The notes under the pieces: model-generated
The model's database searches: none
What the model was told of the DNA's origin: nothing
The model's input: the letters and a program-made list of their open reading frames with translations, nothing else
Shown here: one piece after another, positions 1 to 5,890 of the stretch
Layout: each line of letters opens with the position of its first letter
Position numbering within the stretch: the first letter of the stretch is position 1
NCBI GenBank assembly: GCA_028095445.1
Contig: JAOHCJ010000020.1
Coordinates: 1 to 10,813 of the forward strand
Source: Candidatus Pelagibacter sp.
GTDB lineage: Bacteria; Pseudomonadota; Alphaproteobacteria; Pelagibacterales; Pelagibacteraceae
Length of the DNA stretch: 10,813 bases
Reading direction: 5' to 3'
Program-made: the position numbers and the translations under genes

Positions 1-30
1 GTTAAAAACTAACATAAGAGGGAGTTTTTT

Positions 31-801
31 ATGAAAAAACTAAAATTGTTTGCTCTTACAGCTGTAGCCCTAATGGGTGCTTCAGGTGTAGCAAACGCAG
101 AAACCGTGTTGTTAGCTTCTGATGACTTTGTTGGAATTTCGTTCTGGCTAGTGTCAATGGGATGTCTAGCGGCTACAGCATTCTTTTTCTTAGAAGCAGG
201 AAGTGTTGCAGCAGGTTGGAGAACATCAGTAATTGTTGCTGGTCTAGTAACTGGTATAGCCTTTATTCATTACATTTACATGAGAGATGTATGGGTTATG
301 ACTGGCGATTCACCAACAGTTTACAGATATATTGATTGGTTAATAACAGTTCCACTACAGATGATAGAATTTTTCTTAATTCTAGCCGCTGTAGGTAAAG
401 CAAATTCTGGAATATTCTGGAGATTGTTAATTGGAACAGTTGTAATGCTAGTTGGAGGATATTTAGGAGAAGCAGGTTACATCAATTCTATGCTTGGTTT
501 CGTTATCGGTATGGCTGGATGGATCTATATTCTTTTTGAAATATTTTCAGGTGAAGCAGGAAAAGCTGCAGCAAAAAGTGGAAACAAGGCTCTTGTTACT
601 GCATTTGGTGCAATGAGAATGATCGTTACAGTTGGTTGGGCAATTTACCCATTAGGTTATGTATTTGGTTACTTAACTGGTGGAGTAGACGCTAACTCTC
701 TAAACGTGATTTATAACCTTGCTGACTTCTTAAACAAAATTGCATTTGGTCTAGTAATTTGGGCTGCAGCAACGCAATCAGGTGGTAGAAGAGCTAGATA
801 A
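31..801 (+). CDS. Proteorhodopsin, blue-tuned light-driven proton pump
   Basis: Seven-helix retinal protein of the inner membrane that pumps protons outward in light. The 256 aa include a signal peptide (about 1-23, ending ANA before ET). Retinal-binding Lys is K236 in DFLNKIAFG. The primary proton acceptor is D102 in RYIDWL, the proton donor is E113, the second counterion is D232 and the acceptor-paired His is H80. Q110 occupies the spectral-tuning site (Leu in green, Gln in blue proteorhodopsins), so blue absorption is expected. These assignments come from aligning by eye with the well-studied green proteorhodopsin, where the residues are D97, E108, K231, D227, H75 and 105. The start is set by a good Shine-Dalgarno GAGGGAG at 18-24, six bases before ATG, and by the signal peptide. 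A strong terminator follows, so it is probably made as a single-gene message. Its promoter lies outside the window. Retinal synthesis genes are not nearby. Confidence 0.97.
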   Translation: MKKLKLFALTAVALMGASGVANAETVLLASDDFVGISFWLVSMGCLAATAFFFLEAGSVAAGWRTSVIVAGLVTGIAFIHYIYMRDVWVMTGDSPTVYRYIDWLITVPLQMIEFFLILAAVGKANSGIFWRLLIGTVVMLVGGYLGEAGYINSMLGFVIGMAGWIYILFEIFSGEAGKAAAKSGNKALVTAFGAMRMIVTVGWAIYPLGYVFGYLTGGVDANSLNVIYNLADFLNKIAFGLVIWAAATQSGGRRAR

Positions 802-827
802 TTAGTAAATTAAAGTAATTTATAAAG

Positions 828-865
828 AAGGGCGAGTACATTTTGTGTACTTGCCCTTTTTTTTT
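828..865 (+). terminator. Intrinsic terminator after proteorhodopsin
   Basis: A stem of GGGCGAGTACA (830-840) pairs with TGTACTTGCCC (846-856) with a single G-U pair and a 5-base loop. Two more A-T pairs at the base extend it to 828-858, and nine T residues run from 857 to 865. This is a textbook Rho-independent terminator 26 bases after the proteorhodopsin stop. Confidence 0.93.
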
Positions 866-878
866 AAGCTACTATAAA
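851..878 (+). promoter_or_regulatory. Candidate ferredoxin promoter overlapping the terminator
   Basis: A -10-like TATAAA (873-878) lies 16 bases after TTGCCC (851-856), which matches the -35 consensus at 4 of 6 positions and is part of the terminator's 3' arm. Seven bases separate the -10 from the ferredoxin ATG at 886, so transcription would begin at or next to the start codon and give a leaderless message. No Shine-Dalgarno precedes that ATG. Inferred by eye; AT-rich DNA yields chance -10 matches. Confidence 0.45.
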
Positions 879-885
879 TAATTTA

Positions 886-1206
886 ATGGCTAAAGTTACA
901 TACATAGAGAGTAGTGGAAATTCACACACCATAGAAATTGCTAATGGATTGAGTGTAATGGAAGGTGCTGTTCAAAATGATATCCCAGGAATTGATGCTG
1001 ATTGTGGTGGAGGAATGGCTTGTGCTACCTGCCATGTTTATGTCAAAGAAGAATGGTTTGATAAACTTCCAAAAAAAGAAGACGGAGAAGAAGATATGTT
1101 AGATATGGCATTTGAGCCTAACAGATTTAGTAGATTAAGTTGCCAGTTATTAATTTCAGAGGAATTAGATGGACTAACAGTTCGTCTTCCATCAAAGCAA
1201 GGTTAA
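886..1206 (+). CDS. 2Fe-2S ferredoxin, adrenodoxin/putidaredoxin type
   Basis: Small cytoplasmic one-electron carrier of 106 aa, full length for the family. The cluster ligands are C40, C46, C49 and C86, in the C-x5-C-x2-C...C spacing that marks adrenodoxin-, putidaredoxin- and Isc-type ferredoxins rather than plant-type ones. The acidic stretch [10 protein letters not shown] (65-74) matches the partner-docking helix of this class. It directly abuts the next gene, a ferredoxin reductase, with the stop at 1204-1206 and ATG at 1207, so the two are probably translated from one mRNA and act as a redox pair. The start codon has no Shine-Dalgarno sequence and sits 20 bases after the upstream terminator. 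The final electron acceptor cannot be told from sequence; Fe-S assembly, a P450 or a Rieske-type oxygenase are family precedents. Confidence 0.93.
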   Translation: MAKVTYIESSGNSHTIEIANGLSVMEGAVQNDIPGIDADCGGGMACATCHVYVKEEWFDKLPKKEDGEEDMLDMAFEPNRFSRLSCQLLISEELDGLTVRLPSKQG

Positions 1207-2223
1207 ATGATTAAAACAGATACTTTAATAATAGGAGCTGGACCAGTAGGATTATTTTGTGTTCATCAATTAGGAATAATAGGATTAAAGTGTGAAGTGG
1301 TAGATAATTTGGATAAAATCGGGGGTCAGTGCATAGAACTTTATCCTGATAAACCAATATATGATATTCCTGCAGTACCTGAATGCAGTGGTGAAGAACT
1401 AACTAATAATTTAATTGAACAAATCAAAGCATTTAAAACGAATTTTCATTTAAATGAAAGAGTAGAAGAAATTAAAAAAATTGAAAATAAATGGGTTACA
1501 AAAACTAACAAAGGGACTGAATTTGAGTCATCAAGTATAGTTATTGCAGCTGGAGTAGGCTCTTTTGAGCCAAGAAAATTTCCAACTAAAGAAATTGAAA
1601 AATATGAAGGCAAACAAATACTTTATTCGATAAGAGATAAAACTATTTTTAAAGACAAGACTGTATGTATTTTTGGTGGAGGTGATTCAGCTTTAGATTG
1701 GGCTATTGAATTATCAGGCTCTTCTAAAGTTATATTAGTTCATAGAAGAGATGATTTTAGAGGAATGCAAGCAAGCATTGATAAGGTTAATCAACTAAAA
1801 GATCAGGGCAAAATAGAAATTTATACAAAGCAACAATTAGATTCCGTTATAGGAAATGATAAACTTGAAAGTATAAACATCAAACATGATGATAAAACAA
1901 TTAAAAAAATCAAAACAGATTATGTGTTAGGTTTCTTTGGCCTAATTATGCAACTTGGACCTATTGCTGAATGGGGTTTAAATTTAGACAAAAAAACTAT
2001 TCCAGTTAATACTGAAAGTTTTGAAACTAATAAAAATGGAATTTTTGCAATTGGAGATATTTGTTCTTATCCAGGAAAACTTAAGTTAATTCTTTCAGGT
2101 TTTCATGAGGGTGCTCTTGCTGCTAGAGGATGTTTTAAATATGCAAAACCTGATGAAAAATATAGATTTGAATTTACTACGTCTTCAAAAACAGTTAAAG
2201 AACGACTAGGTGTTAAGGAGTGA
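1207..2223 (+). CDS. Thioredoxin-reductase-like ferredoxin-NADP+ reductase
   Basis: FAD enzyme of 338 aa that would move electrons between NADPH and the adjacent ferredoxin. Features in order: FAD-binding GAGPVG (10-15) in an N-terminal Rossmann fold, the family stretch GGQCIELYPDKPIYDIP (39-55), the NADPH-binding GGGDSA (157-162), HRRDDFR (179-185) for the NADPH 2'-phosphate, and the second FAD motif GIFAIGDI (278-285). The C-terminal tail FEFTTSS...LGV is typical of the YumC-like reductases. The CxxC redox pair that true thioredoxin reductases carry after GGGDSA is missing, which argues for ferredoxin reductase, although automatic annotation often says thioredoxin reductase. It begins on the base after the ferredoxin stop and its own stop overlaps the start of the next gene. 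Confidence 0.92.
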   Translation: MIKTDTLIIGAGPVGLFCVHQLGIIGLKCEVVDNLDKIGGQCIELYPDKPIYDIPAVPECSGEELTNNLIEQIKAFKTNFHLNERVEEIKKIENKWVTKTNKGTEFESSSIVIAAGVGSFEPRKFPTKEIEKYEGKQILYSIRDKTIFKDKTVCIFGGGDSALDWAIELSGSSKVILVHRRDDFRGMQASIDKVNQLKDQGKIEIYTKQQLDSVIGNDKLESINIKHDDKTIKKIKTDYVLGFFGLIMQLGPIAEWGLNLDKKTIPVNTESFETNKNGIFAIGDICSYPGKLKLILSGFHEGALAARGCFKYAKPDEKYRFEFTTSSKTVKERLGVKE

Positions 2224-2846
2224 TTGAGCTCTTTAGTTCTGATACTCCAAATGGAAAAAAAATAAGCATATTATTAGAAGAGATAGGTTGTAATTTTAAA
2301 ATTACAGTCATGGATTTGTCAAAAGATGATCAATTTAAGCCTGATTTTAAAAAGATAAGTCCCTTTAGTAAAATACCTGTGATAGTGGATCATGAGAATA
2401 ATGAATCTGTATTTGAGTCTGGAGCGATCCTTATGTATTTGGCAGAAAAATATAATAAATTTTATGAAGTTAAAGACCGTAATATTATAAATCAATGGTT
2501 GATGGCACAGATGGGAACTATTGGACCAATGCTTGGACAACACCATCAATTCCATCATTATAATCCTGGTAAAAGTCAATTTGGAGAGGAGAGGTTTTTT
2601 AAAATTGCTAAGAGACTTTATGTAGAACTAGATGATAGGTTGTCTTCATCAAAATACTTGGCTGGGAATGATTATACAATTGCAGATATTGCAACATGGC
2701 CTTGGATTGCAAGGCATGAATGGCATGATATTGGGCTTAAGAACTATAAAAATTTGACTAGGTGGTATATTGAAATCTCTAAAAGAGAAGCAGTAATAAG
2801 AGGATATCAGTTTATGAATAAAAAAGATTTTCCACCTCAGCCCTAA
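2220..2846 (+). CDS. Glutathione S-transferase, YfcG/YghU-like (nu class)
   Basis: Cytoplasmic glutathione-dependent enzyme of 208 aa. The N-terminal thioredoxin-fold half begins MIELFSSDTPNGKK, with T9 and N11 at the positions that contact glutathione in YfcG, then SKIPVIVD and ESGAILMYLAEK, the usual glutathione gamma-Glu-binding segment. The helical C-terminal half has GQHHQFHHYNP and YTIADIATWPW, both characteristic of the YfcG/YghU group, whose members are mainly disulfide reductases and peroxidases. The start is GTG at 2220-2222, overlapping the TGA of the reductase gene (2221-2223). It is chosen because MIEL is the normal family N-terminus and no in-frame ATG fits. AGGTG at 2208-2212 could be the ribosome site; AAGGAG at 2215-2220 is too close. 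Translational coupling to the reductase is likely. The substrate is unknown. Confidence 0.92.
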   Translation: MIELFSSDTPNGKKISILLEEIGCNFKITVMDLSKDDQFKPDFKKISPFSKIPVIVDHENNESVFESGAILMYLAEKYNKFYEVKDRNIINQWLMAQMGTIGPMLGQHHQFHHYNPGKSQFGEERFFKIAKRLYVELDDRLSSSKYLAGNDYTIADIATWPWIARHEWHDIGLKNYKNLTRWYIEISKREAVIRGYQFMNKKDFPPQP

Positions 2847-2857
2847 ACTTTGTTATT

Positions 2858-2953
2858 TTAACTTACTAATTTGTATAAAGAGTTTAAAATACCATGTCCT
2901 GACAGCTCTATAATCAATACTATAATGATAATTAATATTATTTTTTTGTTCAT
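2858..2953 (-). CDS. Doubtful 31-aa membrane peptide
   Basis: An ATG-initiated reading frame (MNKKIILIIIIVLIIELSGH then 11 residues ending LYKLVS) with a two-Lys start and one hydrophobic helix at about residues 4-16. It fills the convergent gap after the GST gene. No Shine-Dalgarno is visible, the base composition gives Ile and Lys codons by chance, and I do not recognise the sequence. The polar, non-repetitive C-terminal part (ELSGHGILNSLYKL) is the only hint that it is more than composition. Recorded as possible only. Confidence 0.22.
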   Translation of the reverse strand: MNKKIILIIIIVLIIELSGHGILNSLYKLVS

Positions 2954-3067
2954 TTGATAAATAAATATAATAATAAAATTATCCAAATAAAAGCATAATA
3001 ATAATAAATGTATTTTTTAGCAAAAAGAAATGAAATTGAATTTTGCTTAGGGTCTATTTTTTTTCGT

Positions 3068-3589
3068 TTAATCATCTGCGTAAACTTTTTCCTCTTTTTC
3101 ATGTTTTTCTTGAGCAGCTATACAAAGTTCAGCGACAGGTCTTGCCATCAATCTTTTTAAGCCTATAGGTTCTGCAGTTTCTGCACAAAAACCATAAGTA
3201 GTATCTTTAATTCTGATTAAAGCCTGGTCAATTTTAGAAATTAACTTTATTTGTCTATTTATAGCTTTCATTTCAACAGTTTTATCAGTGTATGAGCTTG
3301 CTTGATCCACAATGTCTGCTGAAACGCTATTGTCATCAATTGTACCATTATAAAGTGCTTCATTATTAGCCTTAACTAATTCTTTTTTCCATTCTGTTAG
3401 CTTAATTTTAAAAAAAACAAGATGTTTTTCACACATATATTTTTCAGAATCTTTTGGCATATAATTTTTTGAAATTTTAATTGGTTCTTTAATCTTTTTT
3501 TCAATAGCATTTACTTTTTTTACTGTTGAGGCAGTTTTTTTAGTTTTAGAATTAGCTTTTTTAGCAGGTATTTTTGAGATTTTAGGCAT
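3068..3589 (-). CDS. dksA: DksA/TraR-family RNA polymerase-binding transcription factor
   Basis: Regulator of 173 aa expected to enter the RNA polymerase secondary channel and, with ppGpp, adjust rRNA, ribosomal and stress promoters. Residues 1-42 form a Lys/Ala-rich basic tail with many KK pairs. A coiled-coil hairpin (about 50-128) follows, with the tip motif D92-IV-D95-Q-A97, the DxxDxA signature of active DksA. The zinc-finger region (132-165, YGFCAET...ARPVAELCIAAQ) keeps C135 and C156 but has T138 and A159 where E. coli DksA has C117 and C138, so a normal four-Cys zinc site is absent; reduced Cys sets are known in alphaproteobacterial DksA. The gene stands alone on the minus strand with a strong promoter of its own. 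The ATG at 3587-3589 fits a transcript leader of about 15-20 bases; no Shine-Dalgarno is evident. The gene symbol is by family. Confidence 0.88.
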   Translation of the reverse strand: MPKISKIPAKKANSKTKKTASTVKKVNAIEKKIKEPIKISKNYMPKDSEKYMCEKHLVFFKIKLTEWKKELVKANNEALYNGTIDDNSVSADIVDQASSYTDKTVEMKAINRQIKLISKIDQALIRIKDTTYGFCAETAEPIGLKRLMARPVAELCIAAQEKHEKEEKVYADD

Positions 3590-3612
3590 AATTTTTTAAA
3601 TTTGAATGCCGG

Positions 3613-3640
3613 AGTATATTCAGCAATTAATACGTGTCAA
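3613..3640 (-). promoter_or_regulatory. Sigma-70 promoter of the dksA-like gene
   Basis: On the minus strand a perfect -35 TTGACA (3635-3640) is followed after 16 bases by TATACT (3613-3618), 5 of 6 matches to the -10 consensus. The predicted start site is near 3606, about 17 bases before the ATG. It is the best promoter match in the window, implying high constitutive expression. Confidence 0.82.
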
Positions 3641-3661
3641 GCAAGCTTAATTCATATAAAT

Positions 3662-3692
3662 TTGATCAACTAGTAAAGAATAAAATTATAAG
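3662..3692 (+). promoter_or_regulatory. Possible promoter of the glycosyltransferase operon
   Basis: TATAAG (3687-3692) lies six bases before the ATG at 3699, the distance expected if the transcript starts on the ATG itself. A weak TTGATC (3662-3667) lies 19 bases upstream as a possible -35. No Shine-Dalgarno is present. Weak, by-eye call in AT-rich DNA. Confidence 0.3.
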
Positions 3693-3698
3693 TTTATT

Positions 3699-5021
3699 AT
3701 GAGTTTTAATAAAATAAATATAAATAAATTATTATACAGTTTTATTATAATACATTTAATTTTATGGACGCTGACTCCATCATTAACAAATAACAATTTG
3801 CCACTTGATACAATCGAAGCTTTAGCTTGGGGGAGTAATTTAGATTGGGGTTATAATAAGCATCCACCAATGAGTGCATTTTTTCCTGAAGTTTTTTATC
3901 AAATATTTGGTGCACAAGATTGGGCTTATTATTTATTAAGTCAAATATTTGTAGTGATAGCTTTCATTGTTGTATTTAAATTTGCTAATGAGTTATTCAA
4001 AAATAAAACTTTAAGTTTAATATCAGTTCTTTTACTAGAGGGTATATATTTTTATAATTTTACAACTCCAGAATTTAATGTAAATGTCTGTCAGTTACCC
4101 TTTTGGGCTTTATGTGTTTATTATTCTTGGAAATTATTTGATAAACAACAAGTAACTTTTAAAGATTGTTTTTGGCTCGGAGTGTTTGCGGCTGCAGGTT
4201 TTTTATCAAAATATCTTTTTATTTATCTTTTACTGGCAATAGATTTATTGTTTTTTTATGTTATTTTTGTAAAAAAATATAAAAAATTTGATTTCAAATA
4301 TTTAATTTCTATTGAATTTTTTATTGTTTTACTAATTCCACATCTAATTTGGTTAATAAATAATGACTATGTGACTGTTACTTATGGATTAGCAAGAACT
4401 GGATTAGAGAACTCAAGTTTACAAAATCATATAACTTATCCATTAATATTTTTAGCCAAACAATTAGGAATTCTAATTCCATTTTTTATTATGTCTTTTT
4501 TTCTGATAAAAAAATTTAAATTTAGAATATCTCTAAAGGATAAAAAATTATTATTCTTGTTATTTGTTAATTTAGTTCCAATAGGACTGATGTTCTTAAC
4601 TACAATATTAACTGGATCTAAAATAAGAACAATGTGGATGACACCATTTTATTTATTCTTTGGTGTTTTTATTGTTTATATTTTTCAAGCACAAATAAAT
4701 TTAAAAAAACTTAATAGATTCATTTCAGTGTTTTTAATTTTATTTATTTTTTCTCCTTTTGCTTATGCCTATATTTCAATCACTGAAACAGATAAGAGAA
4801 CCGACTATCCTGGAAAAGAAATAGCTTTAAAAACTCAATATGCTTGGGACCAAGATCATAAAGAGCCTATCACCATTGTACTTGGAGACGAATGGTATGC
4901 GGGAAATCTTTCTTATCATTTAAAGTCCAGACCTATTTGGGAAGGGGCAATAACCAATGAAAAATTAAATTCATTATCAAAATTTACATGTATTGATAAT
5001 ATTTGTGTTGGAAATAAATGA
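3699..5021 (+). CDS. GT-C membrane glycosyltransferase (GT39/ArnT/PMT-like)
   Basis: Integral inner-membrane protein of 440 aa with roughly ten hydrophobic segments (about 11-28, 76-97, 103-121, 131-146, 156-190, 201-221, 246-270, 283-304, 312-330, 338-358). The first periplasmic loop has LPLDTIEALAWG, whose acidic pair D37 and E40 fits the catalytic/metal acidic site of GT-C enzymes, followed by NKHPPM (53-58), the HPP signature of the GT39/GT83 family. Such enzymes use polyprenyl-phosphate sugars on the periplasmic face. A soluble C-terminal domain (362-440) ends with CIDNIC, whose C431 and C436 could form a disulfide. The stop TGA overlaps the next gene's ATG (ATGA at 5018-5021), and that gene is a GT2 enzyme that could make the lipid-linked donor. 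Acceptor and sugar are unknown; lipid A, a glycolipid or a protein are all possible. Confidence 0.85.
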   Translation: MSFNKININKLLYSFIIIHLILWTLTPSLTNNNLPLDTIEALAWGSNLDWGYNKHPPMSAFFPEVFYQIFGAQDWAYYLLSQIFVVIAFIVVFKFANELFKNKTLSLISVLLLEGIYFYNFTTPEFNVNVCQLPFWALCVYYSWKLFDKQQVTFKDCFWLGVFAAAGFLSKYLFIYLLLAIDLLFFYVIFVKKYKKFDFKYLISIEFFIVLLIPHLIWLINNDYVTVTYGLARTGLENSSLQNHITYPLIFLAKQLGILIPFFIMSFFLIKKFKFRISLKDKKLLFLLFVNLVPIGLMFLTTILTGSKIRTMWMTPFYLFFGVFIVYIFQAQINLKKLNRFISVFLILFIFSPFAYAYISITETDKRTDYPGKEIALKTQYAWDQDHKEPITIVLGDEWYAGNLSYHLKSRPIWEGAITNEKLNSLSKFTCIDNICVGNK

Positions 5022-5890
5022 AAAAAACTAAAATTTTAATACCTGTATATAATGATTGGAAATCAGTTTTTACTCTTTTAGTTAACATTGATAGAGAACT
5101 TAATGGATGGGATGCAGATGTGTCGGTTATTATTATTAATGATGCATCTACAGAAAAAAATCCAAATTTTAGTTATGGTTTCCTTAATCTTAAATCAATT
5201 AAAGTTATTAATATGAGAGAAAATAAAGGTCATGCAAGGTGTAATGCCACAGGATTAAAATATATTGTCGAAAATGAAGATTTTGATTTTGTTATCGTAA
5301 TGGATGGTGATGGTGAAGATAGACCAGAAGAAATAGGAGCCTTACTTTGTAAGGGCTATGAAAATTCAGATAATGTTATCACAGCTGATAGAATAAAGCG
5401 TTCTGAAGGTATGTTTTTTAAATTTTGTTATTTCTGTCACAAGTATTTAACTTTTATTTTTACAGGTAAGTTTATCAAGTATGGAAATTATACTTGCTTA
5501 CCCAAATTTGCAGTTAACAAAATGGTTAATGAGGCAGCAACCTGGAGTAGTTTTTCAGGTTCACTAACAAAAATAATAAATAATAGGCTGTCAATTCCCT
5601 CAATAAGAGGTGAAAGGTATTTTGGACCATCAAAAATGAGTTTTATTAATTTATTAAAACACTCGCTTTCAATCATTGCAGTTTTTAAAACAACTTTGCT
5701 AATTAGATCTATACTATTCTTAATTGCTTACTTATTTTTAATGATAGGAAAAATTTCAATCATCACGATAATACCAGTTGTTGGTGTTATTATCATGATG
5801 CTATCAATTATTACTTTATCAAAAAGAGAAAATATGTCAGAATATGATAGCTCACTAGAAAACATTGAAAGTACAGATAAAATTAAATGA
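5018..5890 (+). CDS. Family 2 glycosyltransferase, DPM1/ArnC-like, membrane-anchored
   Basis: A 290-aa GT-A enzyme that probably moves a sugar from a nucleotide donor to polyprenyl phosphate on the cytoplasmic face. It starts with ILIPVYND (6-13), then INDAST (40-45, D42 for the nucleotide), the metal-binding D96-G-D98 within MDGDGEDRPEE, and an RGERYFGPSKMSF stretch (197-209) like the R...G.SK motif of dolichol/polyprenyl-phosphate mannosyltransferases. Two C-terminal transmembrane helices (about 228-243 and 247-267) anchor it, followed by an acidic 20-residue cytoplasmic tail. It overlaps the genes on both sides by ATGA, so the three are translationally coupled. The likely partner is the GT-C transferase encoded immediately upstream. 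The sugar cannot be read from sequence. Confidence 0.88.
   Translation: MKKTKILIPVYNDWKSVFTLLVNIDRELNGWDADVSVIIINDASTEKNPNFSYGFLNLKSIKVINMRENKGHARCNATGLKYIVENEDFDFVIVMDGDGEDRPEEIGALLCKGYENSDNVITADRIKRSEGMFFKFCYFCHKYLTFIFTGKFIKYGNYTCLPKFAVNKMVNEAATWSSFSGSLTKIINNRLSIPSIRGERYFGPSKMSFINLLKHSLSIIAVFKTTLLIRSILFLIAYLFLMIGKISIITIIPVVGVIIMMLSIITLSKRENMSEYDSSLENIESTDKIK

Noticed and set aside
1207..2223. True thioredoxin reductase.
   Set aside because: No CxxC redox pair after the NADPH motif, and the neighbour is a ferredoxin.
2319..2579. Minus-strand 86-codon reading frame inside the GST gene.
   Set aside because: Lies fully inside a well-supported gene on the other strand, has no family motif and an amino-acid mix typical of antisense AT-rich sequence.
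2990..3009. Short TAA/ATA trinucleotide repeat.
   Set aside because: Four copies in an AT-rich gap, explainable by base composition.
3019..3068. Hairpin AGCAAAA (3019-3025) with TTTTGCT (3041-3047) followed by a T run at 3057-3064, as a terminator for the GST gene.
   Set aside because: Only seven mostly A-T pairs with a 15-base loop, a nine-base gap before the T run, and more than 170 bases from the GST stop.
5488..5676. Minus-strand 62-codon reading frame inside the GT2 gene.
   Set aside because: Antisense shadow of conserved glycosyltransferase sequence, with no recognisable features.
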